A stretch of DNA of 64,000 nt, taken from positions 161,016 through 225,015 of the forward strand of contig NZ_LMQW01000001.1 in assembly GCF_001425485.1 (NCBI RefSeq), read 5' to 3'. The DNA comes from Aureimonas sp. Leaf427 (GTDB taxonomy: Bacteria; Pseudomonadota; Alphaproteobacteria; Rhizobiales; Rhizobiaceae). Below the pieces are notes generated by a model. That model was not told the origin of the DNA, did no database searches, and saw only the letters and a program-made list of their open reading frames with translations. A program made the translations under genes and the position numbers. Every line of letters begins with the position of its first letter. Position 1 is the first letter of the stretch. Of this stretch, positions 12,865-21,766 are shown piece after piece.

Positions 12865-13740
12865 TCAGGACGCGCGTCGCTTGCGCTCGATGAGCTGCAG
12901 GATCAGCGGCGTCAGGATGAGTTGCATGGCCAGATCGAGCTTGTTGCCCGGGACCACGATGGAGTTCGCCCTCGACATGAACGAGTTCGGGATCATCGAG
13001 AGAAGATAGGGAAAGTCTATACCCCGCGGGATCGCGAAGCGGATGACGAGCATCGACTCGTCGGGTGTCGGAATCCAGCGCGCGATGAACGGATCGGACG
13101 TGTCGACGATCGGCACGCGCTGGAAATTGATGTTCGTCAGGGCGAATTGGGGACAGATGTACTTCACGTAGTCCGGCATGCGCCGGAGGATGACGTCCAT
13201 CACCGCCTCGGTGGAGTAGCCGCGCGTCGCCTTGTCCCGGTGGATCTTCTGGATCCATTCGAGATTGATGACGGGAACGACGCCGATCTTCAGGTCCACG
13301 TGCTGCGCGAGATCGACCGTGTCGGTCTTCACGCAGCCGTGGAGACCTTCGTAGAACAGAAGGTCGCTTTCGGGCTGGAAAGCCTGCCAGTCGCTGAAGG
13401 TGCCGGGATTGGCACCGTAGATCTTGGCCTCTTCGGCATCGTGGATGTAGTGGCGCGTCTCGCCGCGACCCTTGCGGCCATAGTCCGCGAAGACCTCTTC
13501 CAGCTTCTCGAGGACGTTCGCCTCGGGGCTGAAATGCGAGAAATGCTTGTTCCCGGAAGCGTCTTCCTCCGCGATCTTGTCCTTCATCGCCTGGCGGTCG
13601 TAGCGGTGGAACGCGTCGCCCTCGATGAAGACCGCATCCACCCGCTCGCGCCGGAAGATCTGCTCGAAGATCCGCTTCACAGACGTGGTCCCGGCACCGG
13701 ACGAACCCGTGATCGCGATGATGGGATGCTTGGCGGACAT
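12865..13740 (-). CDS. cbbP: Phosphoribulokinase
   Basis: 291 residues, the proteobacterial (class I) octameric type. It makes ribulose 1,5-bisphosphate from ribulose 5-phosphate and ATP and so, together with RuBisCO, defines an operating Calvin cycle. The P-loop is GSSGAGTTS at residues 12-20. Further motifs are [32 protein letters not shown], and the C-terminal [14 protein letters not shown]. Enzymes of this class are activated by NADH and inhibited by AMP; that is family knowledge. Confidence 0.98.
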   Translation of the reverse strand: MSAKHPIIAITGSSGAGTTSVKRIFEQIFRRERVDAVFIEGDAFHRYDRQAMKDKIAEEDASGNKHFSHFSPEANVLEKLEEVFADYGRKGRGETRHYIHDAEEAKIYGANPGTFSDWQAFQPESDLLFYEGLHGCVKTDTVDLAQHVDLKIGVVPVINLEWIQKIHRDKATRGYSTEAVMDVILRRMPDYVKYICPQFALTNINFQRVPIVDTSDPFIARWIPTPDESMLVIRFAIPRGIDFPYLLSMIPNSFMSRANSIVVPGNKLDLAMQLILTPLILQLIERKRRAS

Positions 13741-13763
13741 CGACTTCTCCTCCAGACGAATGA

Positions 13764-14807
13764 TCAGGCCCTGAACAGGCTTCTTTTTCCAAAGAGCGGC
13801 GAGCGGTCGCCGATGGCCGACGGATCGGTCAGGTAGCGGGTGACGCGCGCGACCTCGCGGGCCGAGCCGAACACGAGCGGGGTGCGCTGGTGGAGGGTTT
13901 CGGGCACGATATCGAGGATGCGGGTCACGCCGTCCGTCGCCGCGCCGCCGGCGTTCTCGACGCAGAAGGCGATCGGATTGGCCTCGTAGAGGAGGCGCAG
14001 GCGGCCCTTCTGGTAGCCCTTCCGCCCGTCGCCGGGGTAGAGGAAGATGCCGCCGCGAATAAGGATGCGGTAGCAGTCCGCGACCATCGAGGCGATCCAG
14101 CGCATGTTGAAGTCGCGCTCGCGCGGTCCCTCCGTGCCGGCCAGGCAGTCGTCGATGTAGAGGCGCATCGCCTCGTCCCAGTGGCGGTAGTTCGAGGCGT
14201 TGATAGCGAACTCGCTGGCCTTCTCGGCGATGCCGATGGAGGGGCGGAACTCGACATAGCCGCCGAAGCTCGGCGAGAAGGTGAAGACATGCGTCCCGTT
14301 GCCGAGGCTGAGGACGAGGAGAAGCTGCGGCCCGTAGATGAAGAAGCCGGCAGCCAGCTGCCGCGAACCCGGCTGCTTGAAGACGCTCTCCGCGTCCGAG
14401 CGATGCGCCTCGGAGACGGGCAGGATGGAGAAGATCGTGCCGATCGAGACGTTGGTCTCGATGTTGGACGAGCCGTCCAGCGGATCGATGGCCAGCGCCA
14501 GGGCGCCGTCGGGCTTCAGGGCGACGGACTCGTCCTGCTCCTCGGAGCCGTAGAAGGCGATGTCGGAGGCCTTGGCGGCTTCCAGGAAGACGCGGTCGGC
14601 GAGGACGTCGAGCTCTTTCTGGATGTCTCCGCCGCCATTGCCGACGTCGCGGCTGGCGCCGAGATTGTCGGAGGACGAGCCCTGGATGATCGTGTTGCGG
14701 ACCTTGACGGAGGCGGCGGCCAGATGCCGAATGGCATCCGCGACCTTCAACCGTATCGGGTCCGTCCCGGCCTCAGAGCCGAGATGGGCGTCGAGTGACG
14801 ATGCCAT
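13764..14807 (-). CDS. cbbF: Fructose-1,6-bisphosphatase class I
   Basis: 347 residues. It removes the 1-phosphate from fructose 1,6-bisphosphate (and often sedoheptulose 1,7-bisphosphate). The metal motif DPLDGSSN is at residues 108-115. [29 protein letters not shown] and [27 protein letters not shown] are also seen. It is the first gene of the cbb operon, 131 bases from the divergent cbbR. Its leader carries the symmetric operator-like repeat. Confidence 0.97.
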   Translation of the reverse strand: MASSLDAHLGSEAGTDPIRLKVADAIRHLAAASVKVRNTIIQGSSSDNLGASRDVGNGGGDIQKELDVLADRVFLEAAKASDIAFYGSEEQDESVALKPDGALALAIDPLDGSSNIETNVSIGTIFSILPVSEAHRSDAESVFKQPGSRQLAAGFFIYGPQLLLVLSLGNGTHVFTFSPSFGGYVEFRPSIGIAEKASEFAINASNYRHWDEAMRLYIDDCLAGTEGPRERDFNMRWIASMVADCYRILIRGGIFLYPGDGRKGYQKGRLRLLYEANPIAFCVENAGGAATDGVTRILDIVPETLHQRTPLVFGSAREVARVTRYLTDPSAIGDRSPLFGKRSLFRA

Positions 14808-14885
14808 GCGTTTCTCCCTGTCGGTTCCCGGAGTTCTATGACCCCGTGTCCCCGATACAGTCAGACTATGCAGAGTGCGACGCGC

Positions 14886-14929
14886 TTAGTAAAATTTATT
14901 CTCTTTACCTACGTCGTAACTTTTACTAA
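14886..14929. promoter_or_regulatory. CbbR-type operator (symmetric TTA-N7-TTA / TAA-N7-TAA)
   Basis: In the cbbF-cbbR gap TTAGTAAAA (14886-14894) and TTTTACTAA (14921-14929) are exact inverted copies. Within them TTA-N7-TTA (14886-14898) mirrors TAA-N7-TAA (14917-14929) about the centre 14907.5. The two half-sites agree with the TNA-N7/8-TNA pattern described for CbbR, a LysR-type regulator. The region is markedly AT-rich against GC-rich surroundings, as expected for a divergent promoter. The right half-site ends ten bases before the cbbR ATG, which suggests autorepression. Confidence 0.75.
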
Positions 14930-14938
14930 TCATCTGAA

Positions 14939-15886
14939 ATGCGCACCCTGACCCTCCGCCAGCTCCGCTCCGTGCAGGCCATCGAGCGCCACGGCACGAT
15001 CGCCGCCGCCGCCCGGACGCTTGGCCTGACCGCACCGGCGATCACTTTGCAGATCAAGCAGTTGGAGGAGGAGTTCGGCCTCATGCTCTTCGACCGCACG
15101 AGCGACGGCATGCATCTGCGCGAGGCCGGGCATGCAGTCCTGCGGGCAGCCAACGCGATCGAGACGGTGCTGCGCGGGCTCGGCGACGAGATCGATTCCA
15201 TCAAGGGCCTGCGCCACGGCTCGATCCGGCTCGGCGTCGTCTCCACGGCCAAGTATTTCGCGCCGCGCCTGATCGCCGCCTTCGGCAAGGAGCATCCCGA
15301 CATCGACATCAAGCTCACGGTCGGCAATCGCTCGGAGATCATCGACATCCTGCGGTCCTACCGGCTGGACCTCGCTCTGATGGGCCGCCCGCCCCGCGAC
15401 TTTCCGGTGAAGGCGGAGGCCTTCGGCGACCATCCGCTCGTCATGATCTCCGCGCCCGACCATCCGCTGGCGCAAAAGCGCGACATCGAGAAGGCCGAGC
15501 TTCTCGACCATGCCCTCATCATCCGCGAGACGGGCTCGGGGACGCGCAAGGCGCTCGAGACCTTCTTCAGCGCCCTGCCCGATGCGCTGGACCGCGACAC
15601 GGTGGAGATGGATTCCAACGAGACGATCAAGCAGGCCGTCATGGCCGGGCTCGGCATCGCCTTCATCTCCGCCCACACGGTCGCCTTCGAGGTCGAGATG
15701 GGACGGCTCGCCGTTCTCGACGTCGTCGACATGCCGATCCGCAAGCAATGGTTCGCCGTCTCGCGCACCGACCGCGTGCCCTCGCCGGCCGAGGACGCCT
15801 TCAAGAGCTTCCTCTCCAACCGCGGCGCGAGCTTCCTGCCGCTGCTCGACCGCCTCTATCCCGCGGGCGCCATCGGCGAGGCGTGA
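14939..15886 (+). CDS. cbbR: LysR-family transcriptional regulator CbbR
   Basis: 315 residues. The N-terminal winged helix-turn-helix (about 4-62) includes [43 protein letters not shown]. The substrate-binding co-inducer domain spans about 90-300, with the Calvin-regulator-like [19 protein letters not shown]. CbbR activates cbb operons in response to metabolites such as RuBP or NADPH. Its divergent position next to cbbF is the canonical arrangement. Its last 31 bases overlap the 3' end of the convergent IPP isomerase gene. Confidence 0.96.
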   Translation: MRTLTLRQLRSVQAIERHGTIAAAARTLGLTAPAITLQIKQLEEEFGLMLFDRTSDGMHLREAGHAVLRAANAIETVLRGLGDEIDSIKGLRHGSIRLGVVSTAKYFAPRLIAAFGKEHPDIDIKLTVGNRSEIIDILRSYRLDLALMGRPPRDFPVKAEAFGDHPLVMISAPDHPLAQKRDIEKAELLDHALIIRETGSGTRKALETFFSALPDALDRDTVEMDSNETIKQAVMAGLGIAFISAHTVAFEVEMGRLAVLDVVDMPIRKQWFAVSRTDRVPSPAEDAFKSFLSNRGASFLPLLDRLYPAGAIGEA

Positions 15887-16950
15887 GGCTCGCCGAGAAG
15901 CCGCGCGGTGCGCAGGGCCGCGAGGTCCTTGGAGCCCGTGCAGAAGCAGGCGATCCGAAGCTCGGTCTCGACCCTCTCGAAATGCGCGGCGATCGCCTCG
16001 GCGGAGGCTTCGGCGGCGGCCAGCCCCGCCGCCGCCTGCCCAGCGAGATCGGCGCCGAGCCGGATCGCCCGCGCCACGTCCAGCCCGTGGCGAACGCCGC
16101 CGGACCCGACGACGACGCTGCCCGGGCACGCGGCCCGCACGGCGGCGATCGCGGTCGCGGTCGGGATGCCCCAGTCGGCGAAGAGGAGCGCGGTGTCGCG
16201 CGCCGCCGGCGTCGCGGCGCGCTCGGCCTCGACCGCCGCCCAGCTCGTGCCGCCCGCCCCCGCGACGTCGAGCACGCCGACGCCCGCATCCACGAGCCGC
16301 CGCGCCACGTCCGCCGACAGGCCTGCGCCGACCTCCTTCACCACGACCGGCACGGACAGGCCCCGCACGAGGCCTTCGATCGCCGCGAGCGCGCCCTTCC
16401 AGTTGCGGTCGCCGCCCGCCTGCACGGCCTCCTGCAACGGGTTCAGATGAACGATCAGCGCATCGGCCTCGATCATGTCCACCGCCCGCCGGGCCTCGTC
16501 GATTCCGTAGCCGAGAACGAACTGCGCGGCGCCGAGATTGGCGAGGATCGGAACGTCGGGCGCGAGCCGCCGCAGGCTCGCGTCGAGCCCGCCATTCCCC
16601 CGCCCCTCGATGGCGATGCGCTGCGAACCGACGGCCAGCGCGATGCCCCGCGCCTGCGCCACCTCCGCCAGACGCTCGTTGATCGCCGCCGAGCGCGCGG
16701 GTCCGCCGGTCATGGACGAGATCAGGAGCGGCGCCTTCAGCCGGCGGCCGAGAAACGCGGCGGAAAGGTCGATCGCGTCGAAATCGAGCTCCGGCAGCGC
16801 CTGGTGTTCGAAGCGTACGGCATCGAACCCGCTGGCCGCGCGCGGCGCCGCCAATCGCGGCGCGAGCACGATATCGAGATGCCGGTCTTTACGATCTCCG
16901 ATCGCGCTCTCGGTAGTCGATGAATGTCCTGCCGTTTGGGGCCGTTCCAT
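15856..16950 (-). CDS. fni: Type 2 isopentenyl-diphosphate delta-isomerase
   Basis: 364 residues. This FMN-dependent enzyme interconverts IPP and DMAPP and supplies the starter for prenyl chains. Motifs are [77 protein letters not shown] and [10 protein letters not shown]. It is divergent from crtE (81-base gap). Type 2 isomerases are frequent members of carotenoid clusters such as those of Pantoea. The 3' end overlaps cbbR by 31 bases tail to tail. Confidence 0.95.
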   Translation of the reverse strand: MERPQTAGHSSTTESAIGDRKDRHLDIVLAPRLAAPRAASGFDAVRFEHQALPELDFDAIDLSAAFLGRRLKAPLLISSMTGGPARSAAINERLAEVAQARGIALAVGSQRIAIEGRGNGGLDASLRRLAPDVPILANLGAAQFVLGYGIDEARRAVDMIEADALIVHLNPLQEAVQAGGDRNWKGALAAIEGLVRGLSVPVVVKEVGAGLSADVARRLVDAGVGVLDVAGAGGTSWAAVEAERAATPAARDTALLFADWGIPTATAIAAVRAACPGSVVVGSGGVRHGLDVARAIRLGADLAGQAAAGLAAAEASAEAIAAHFERVETELRIACFCTGSKDLAALRTARLLGEPHASPMAPAG

Positions 16951-17031
16951 GCGGTCCTTTCGTCGCAGGCGTGCAAAACATAGGGCTCCCTGCCTAGTCG
17001 GACTTGGTCAAGGCCGTGCTAGGATCAAGGG

Positions 17032-18066
17032 ATGCAGCGGCTTGGGGACGCAATGGCAGGGCGTAAATCTGACGATGGCGGGCAACGGCCCCTCGGCACT
17101 CCGCTCGTCGGCAGGACGGGAGGCTCCAGGACACGCGCGCCCGAAACGCTGAGCGCCTATCGCGCCCGGATCGACGCGCGGCTCGCCGAGCTTCTGCCGC
17201 GCGGCCTTCCCGGCCATGCCGCGCTCGGCGAGGCCTTTGCCGACAGCCTTCTCGCGCCGGGCAAGCGCCTGCGCCCGCTGATGACGGTGATCGCGGCCGA
17301 GGATCTCGGCGGGCGGACGGAGCCTGCGATCGACGCGGGCTGCGCGGTCGAGATGGTGCATGCGGCCTCCCTCGTCCTCGACGACCTCCCCTGCATGGAC
17401 GATGCGGCGCTGCGTCGCGGGCGCCCGGCCATCCATGTCAGCCATGGCGAGGACCTCGCCGTCCTCGTCGCCGTGGCCGGTCTCTCCTCCGCCTATGGAA
17501 CGCTGGCCGGGATCGAGGGCCTTGGCCCCGAGGCGCGTGCCGAATCCGTCGCGATCCTGTCGCGCGCCGTCGGCGTCTGCGGGCTCGTCGGCGGGCAGTT
17601 CGAGGATCTGAGGCGCGGACGCACCGAGCGCGGCGTCGCCGAGATCGCGGCCGCCAACGGGCTGAAGACCGGCGTGCTCTTCTCCGCCTCCGTCGAGATC
17701 GGCGCGGTCACGGCCGGCGCGTCCGAAGCGGTGCGCGCTCGGCTCCGACACTTCGCGCGCGAGCTCGGCCATGCCTTTCAGCTGCTCGACGACCTTCTCG
17801 ACGGCGCTTCCGATCCCCATCTCATCGGCAAGGACGTCGGCAAGGACATCGGCAAGTCGACCATCGTCCAGCGCATCGGCGCCCCCTCCGCGCGGCGCCG
17901 GATGGAGCGTCACGTGGAAGCGGCAAACGCCGAATTGACGAGCCTATTTGGACCCGACAGCCGGCTGCATCGTCTGGTCGCGGCCATTTTCGACGCCGAA
18001 CCGGTTATGAGAGCGGCGGCGGACGAGGCGGACGACCGGGTCGGCCAGGAGATCGGCGCCCGCTGA
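17032..18066 (+). CDS. crtE: Geranylgeranyl diphosphate synthase
   Basis: 344 residues if the first ATG is used. MAGRKSDD at 17053, preceded by GGGGA, is an equally good start. It makes the C20 precursor of carotenoids. The first aspartate-rich motif DDLPCMDD is at residues 117-124. The second is QLLDDLLDG, followed by GKDVGKDIGKST, where GKDVGKD is nearly repeated. Assignment to CrtE rather than farnesyl diphosphate synthase rests on the pigment cluster. It is followed by crtZ on the same strand. Confidence 0.9.
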   Translation: MQRLGDAMAGRKSDDGGQRPLGTPLVGRTGGSRTRAPETLSAYRARIDARLAELLPRGLPGHAALGEAFADSLLAPGKRLRPLMTVIAAEDLGGRTEPAIDAGCAVEMVHAASLVLDDLPCMDDAALRRGRPAIHVSHGEDLAVLVAVAGLSSAYGTLAGIEGLGPEARAESVAILSRAVGVCGLVGGQFEDLRRGRTERGVAEIAAANGLKTGVLFSASVEIGAVTAGASEAVRARLRHFARELGHAFQLLDDLLDGASDPHLIGKDVGKDIGKSTIVQRIGAPSARRRMERHVEAANAELTSLFGPDSRLHRLVAAIFDAEPVMRAAADEADDRVGQEIGAR

Positions 18067-18133
18067 GGGTCCTCCTCCCGGCCGCATGCCGCGACGGGCG
18101 TCGGACCATGAACGTGCACGAGGAATTCGACCG

Positions 18134-18667
18134 ATGAGCCTATCGAGCTGGCCCGTCCTCATAGCGGTGACGCTTCTGACCGTCGCGGGCATGGAGGTCT
18201 TCGCCTGGTGGGCGCATCGCTTCATCATGCACGAATGGGGCTGGGGCTGGCACCGCTCCCACCACGAGGAGCGCGAGGGCCTGTTCGAGAAGAACGACCT
18301 CTACGCCGTCGTCTTCGCCGGCTTCTCGATCCTGCTCTTCTTGCTCGGCCATGTCTTCGCGATCCCGCTGATCACGGCGTTCGCGACCGGCATCACGATC
18401 TACGGCTTCCTCTATTTCGTCGTGCATGACGGGCTCGTCCACCAGCGCTGGCCGTTCCGCCACATTCCCCATCGCGGCTATGCCAAGCGCCTCGTCCAGG
18501 CCCACCGCCTCCACCACGCGGTCCAGGGCCGCGAGCACGGCGTCTCCTTCGGCTTCCTCTACGCCCCGCCGATCGAGAAGCTCCAGCGCGAGCTGAAGGC
18601 CTCGGGCGTCATCGCCCGCGAGCGCGATCTGGCGCGCGGGCGGGAGGCCGCCCGGGCTGGACAGTGA
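18134..18667 (+). CDS. crtZ: Beta-carotene 3-hydroxylase
   Basis: 177 residues; start at MSLSSWPVLI (18134) downstream of GAGGAA, because the upstream extension is arginine-rich non-coding-like sequence. This membrane di-iron enzyme adds 3-OH groups to beta-carotene to give zeaxanthin. Histidine clusters are HRFIMH (28-33), HRSHH (40-44), HDGLVH (about 99-104) and HRLHH (about 124-128), set between hydrophobic segments. FFYAPP-type ending LYAPPIEKL is typical. It converges on crtB with brnTA between them. Confidence 0.95.
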   Translation: MSLSSWPVLIAVTLLTVAGMEVFAWWAHRFIMHEWGWGWHRSHHEEREGLFEKNDLYAVVFAGFSILLFLLGHVFAIPLITAFATGITIYGFLYFVVHDGLVHQRWPFRHIPHRGYAKRLVQAHRLHHAVQGREHGVSFGFLYAPPIEKLQRELKASGVIARERDLARGREAARAGQ

Positions 18668-18718
18668 TCTGCACTCATGGTTCGCTGCCGCAGATCGGTC
18701 GGGGGTCTATGAAGGCGG

Positions 18719-18982
18719 ATGCGGATCGGCTTCGATGAAAGCAAGCGTGTATCGAACCTCATCAAGCATGGAGGGCTCGACTTCAAAGATATCGATCGAT
18801 CGTTTTTCGACAGCGGAAAGATTGCCATCGCGAAATCCGGGCGACTTATGGCAATCGGCCCCTTTCGAGGGCGTTTGATCTCCATCGTGTTCACGAGACT
18901 TGGAACGGAAAGCCTCTCGATCGTGTCGATGAGACCAGCCAGTCGGAAGGAAAGAAGATTCTATGAAGACACTGTTACCTGA
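18719..18982 (+). CDS. brnT: BrnT-family ribonuclease toxin
   Basis: 87 residues. Pattern FDESKRVSNLIKHGGLDFKDI near the N terminus and the C-terminal SMRPASRKERRFYE match BrnT (family hallmarks: DxxKxxxNxxKHG and ISxRxAxxxERRxYE). BrnT toxins are RelE-fold RNases that block translation and are neutralised by BrnA. It overlaps the next gene by 20 bases. The pair has lower GC and different codon habits from the surrounding crt genes, suggesting acquisition. Confidence 0.88.
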   Translation: MRIGFDESKRVSNLIKHGGLDFKDIDRSFFDSGKIAIAKSGRLMAIGPFRGRLISIVFTRLGTESLSIVSMRPASRKERRFYEDTVT

Positions 18983-19259
18983 CATCACGGACGAACGGGA
19001 GGCGCAAATCCAGCGCATGATCGCGTCCGATCCGGATAACCCGGAAGCGACGGACGAAGAGCTGGCATCCATGCGCCCGTTCAAGGAGGTCTTCCCGGAT
19101 CTCTACGCCTCGATGCAGCGCGAATTTATCGTCGAGGAGATGTCTCCCATGCGCGAGGTGTCGATCGAGTTGGAAGAGACAGTAATCGAGAAGTATAAGG
19201 CGACCGGTGTGGATTGGCAGATGCTGGTCAATGACGTGCTGAAACGAGCTAAGATCTAA
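18963..19259 (+). CDS. brnA: BrnA-like antitoxin
   Basis: 98 residues following the toxin with a 20-base overlap. The N-terminal half carries LPDITDEREAQIQRMIASDPDNPEATDEEL, a typical BrnA opening. The C-terminal part VSIELEETVIEKYKATGVDWQMLVNDVLKRA resembles the DNA-binding ribbon-helix-helix. BrnA neutralises BrnT and represses the operon. Toxin-first order is normal for brnTA. Confidence 0.85.
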   Translation: MKTLLPDITDEREAQIQRMIASDPDNPEATDEELASMRPFKEVFPDLYASMQREFIVEEMSPMREVSIELEETVIEKYKATGVDWQMLVNDVLKRAKI

Positions 19260-19305
19260 ACTTGCGATCCAGGGACTGCTCGCTGTCCGACACCTCGAAC
19301 GCAAC

Positions 19306-20259
19306 TCAGAACGTCGTCACATCGTGGCGCCAAAGCTTGGCATCCCGACCCACGGCCGTGCCGCGCCGCGGCCCGAACGCCACGACCGCTCCCTTCGCCA
19401 CATGGCCGAGCTTGTCCGCCTTCGAGGTCGAGACCCGTCCGTCCCAGGCCTTCGGCCCCGCCGCGACCACCCGCAGCCCGATCTCGCGATAAACGCCGAG
19501 CGCGGTCGCGACGGCCCAGGCCGAGCGGCGCGGAAGCGCGTCGATGCCGATGCGGGCGGAGGCGTAGTAGGGCTCGGCCGCCGCGACGAGGCGCCCGGCC
19601 AGCCGCGCCACCCGCTCGCGGTTCTCCGGCGCCCCCACGGCTCCGCGCTCGATCCCCTCCTCCGCCAACCAGTCCGCCGGCAGGTACAGGCGCCCGACCT
19701 CCGCATCCGGCACGATGTCCCGCGCGATATTGGTCAGCTGGAAGGCGAGGCCGAGATCGGCCGCGCGCACCAGAACCGCCGGATCGCGCGCGCCCATGAC
19801 CCGCGCCATCAGCACGCCGACGACGCCCGCGACGTGATGGCAGTAGTCGAGCACCTCCTCGAAACTCCCGTAGACCCGCCCTTCCGCGTCCATGCGGAAC
19901 CCGTCCAGATGCTCCAGCGCGAGCGCCAGCGGCAGGTCGTGGCTTCGCGCCACACGCTGCAGCGCCTGGAAGGCCGGCTCCGCCATCGGCTCGCCCGCGA
20001 AGGCGCGGCGGGTGCGATCCTCCAATAGGGCGATCCGGTCGAGCGGCGTCGTAGCGCTCGCCGATCCCGCCGCATGGCCGTGGTCCTGGTCGTCGACGAC
20101 GTCGTCGCAATGCCGGCACCAGGCGTAGAGCATGACCGCGCCCTCGCGCGTCCGGGCGTCGAAGAGGCGCGCGGCGGCGGCGAAGCTCTTGGAGCCCCTG
20201 GCGATCGTCGCCTCCGCGGTGGCGCCGAGATCGCGCCCGGCGGCGATCGTCTCAGACAT
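19306..20259 (-). CDS. crtB: Phytoene synthase
   Basis: 317 residues from MSETIAAGRD; an ATG nine bases earlier (20268) is also possible. It condenses two geranylgeranyl diphosphates to 15-cis-phytoene. Motifs are RGSKSFAAAARLF, the first aspartate motif in YAWCRHCDDVVDDQ, and the second in AFQLTNIARDIVPDAEVGRLYLP. The start lies within the 3' end of crtI, so they are coupled. It is the last gene of the crtX-Y-I-B run. Confidence 0.95.
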   Translation of the reverse strand: MSETIAAGRDLGATAEATIARGSKSFAAAARLFDARTREGAVMLYAWCRHCDDVVDDQDHGHAAGSASATTPLDRIALLEDRTRRAFAGEPMAEPAFQALQRVARSHDLPLALALEHLDGFRMDAEGRVYGSFEEVLDYCHHVAGVVGVLMARVMGARDPAVLVRAADLGLAFQLTNIARDIVPDAEVGRLYLPADWLAEEGIERGAVGAPENRERVARLAGRLVAAAEPYYASARIGIDALPRRSAWAVATALGVYREIGLRVVAAGPKAWDGRVSTSKADKLGHVAKGAVVAFGPRRGTAVGRDAKLWRHDVTTF

Positions 20260-21766
20260 GGGCGGCATCGGCGATCATCAGGCCGGCGGTGGCCTTGGCC
20301 GAGCCGACGACGCCCGGCACGCCCGCGCCCGGATGCGTGCCCGCACCGACGAAATAGAGGTTCGGGATCACGTCGTCGCGGTTGTGCGGGCGGAACCAGG
20401 CGCTCTGCGTCAGCACGGGATCGAGGGAGAAGGCGGAGCCGACATGGGCGTTCAGCTCGTCGCGGAAATCGATCGGCGTGAAGATGCGGCTCGTCACGAG
20501 ATCGGCCTTCAAGCCCGGAATGTAACGCTCCTCCAGATAGTCGAGGATGCGGTCGCGATACTTCGGCCCCTCGCTCTCCCAGTCGATGCCGGCCTTGCCG
20601 AGATGAGGCACGGGGGCGAGCACGTAGAAGCTTCCCGCCCCCTCCGGCGCGAGCGAGGGATCGGTGACGCAGGGATTGTGGAGATAGAGCGAGAAGTCGT
20701 GCGGCAGCGTCGCGCCGTTGAAGATCTCGGCGATGAGGTCGCGATAGCGCGAGCCGAAGCAGACGGTGTGATGGGCGATGTCCGGGCGATGCGTCTTCAG
20801 GCCGAAATAGATGACGAAGAGCGACATGGAGAACTTGCGCTTCTTCAGCCGCTTGGCCGCCGCGGCGCCCCGCTTCGTGCCGCGCAGGAGATGATCGTAG
20901 GTGTGGACAACGTCGCCGTTGGAGGCGACGAGATCGGCCGCGAACCGCCGTCCGTCGCGCAGCACCACGCCGGTCGCCCGGTCGCCCTCCATCTCGATCC
21001 GGTCGGCCTCGGCATCGAGCTCGATCGTGCCGCCGAGATCGGTGAAGAGCTTCGCCATCCCAGCGACCAGCGCGCCCGTGCCCCCGCGCGGAAACCACAC
21101 GCCCCATTGCCGCTCCAGCGCATGGATCAGCGCGTAGATCGAGGAGGTCGCGAAGGGATTGCCGCCGACGAGCAGCGAGTGGAACGAGAACGCCTGCCGC
21201 AGATGCTCGTCCTCGATGAAGCCGGCGACCTTGGAATAGACGCTGCGCCAGGCTTCGAGCTTGGCCAGCGCCGGCCCCGCCTTCACCATGTCGCGAAAGT
21301 GCAGGAAGGGCACGGCGCCGAGCTTCAGGTAGCCCTCCTCGAAGACGGCCTTCGAATAGGCGAGGAAGCGCCGGTAGCCCTCGACGTCGCGGGGGTTGCG
21401 CGCCGCGATCTGCCGGTCGAGCCCGTCCTGATCGTTGACGTAGTCGAACGTGTCGCCATCCTCCCAGGCCAGCCGGTAGAAGGGGCTGACGGGCAGGAGC
21501 TCGACATAGTCGGACATGCGCCGGCCGGCGCTCGTCCAGAGCTCTTCCAGTGCGGACGGATCGGTGATGACGGTCGGCCCGGCGTCGAAGGTGAAGCCCT
21601 TGTCCTCGTAGACATAGGCCCGGCCGCCAGGCTTGTCGCGCCTCTCGAGGACCACCGTCCCGATGCCGGCGGACTGGAGGCGGATCGCCAGCGCGAGCCC
21701 GCCGAAGCCCGCGCCGATCACGACGGCGCGTCTGGGTCGGCTCGTTTGTGTCGGTCTGTCCAGCAT
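20252..21766 (-). CDS. crtI: Phytoene desaturase (lycopene-forming)
   Basis: 504 residues beginning MLDRPTQTSRPRRAVVIGAGFGGLALAIRLQ, a dinucleotide-binding FAD motif. It introduces four double bonds to turn phytoene into lycopene. GGRAYVYEDKGFTFDAGPTVITDP is the CrtI signature region. The C-terminal segment PNLYFVGAGTHPGAGVPGVVGSAKAT closes the FAD site. The ATG shares a base with the crtY stop (ATGA, 21763-21766 region). Longer upstream frames belong to crtY in another phase. Confidence 0.96.
   Translation of the reverse strand: MLDRPTQTSRPRRAVVIGAGFGGLALAIRLQSAGIGTVVLERRDKPGGRAYVYEDKGFTFDAGPTVITDPSALEELWTSAGRRMSDYVELLPVSPFYRLAWEDGDTFDYVNDQDGLDRQIAARNPRDVEGYRRFLAYSKAVFEEGYLKLGAVPFLHFRDMVKAGPALAKLEAWRSVYSKVAGFIEDEHLRQAFSFHSLLVGGNPFATSSIYALIHALERQWGVWFPRGGTGALVAGMAKLFTDLGGTIELDAEADRIEMEGDRATGVVLRDGRRFAADLVASNGDVVHTYDHLLRGTKRGAAAAKRLKKRKFSMSLFVIYFGLKTHRPDIAHHTVCFGSRYRDLIAEIFNGATLPHDFSLYLHNPCVTDPSLAPEGAGSFYVLAPVPHLGKAGIDWESEGPKYRDRILDYLEERYIPGLKADLVTSRIFTPIDFRDELNAHVGSAFSLDPVLTQSAWFRPHNRDDVIPNLYFVGAGTHPGAGVPGVVGSAKATAGLMIADAAHV

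Noticed and set aside
17004-17025. TTGGTC and TAGGAT as crtE promoter boxes
   Set aside because: The spacer is only ten bases, too short for a sigma-70 promoter.
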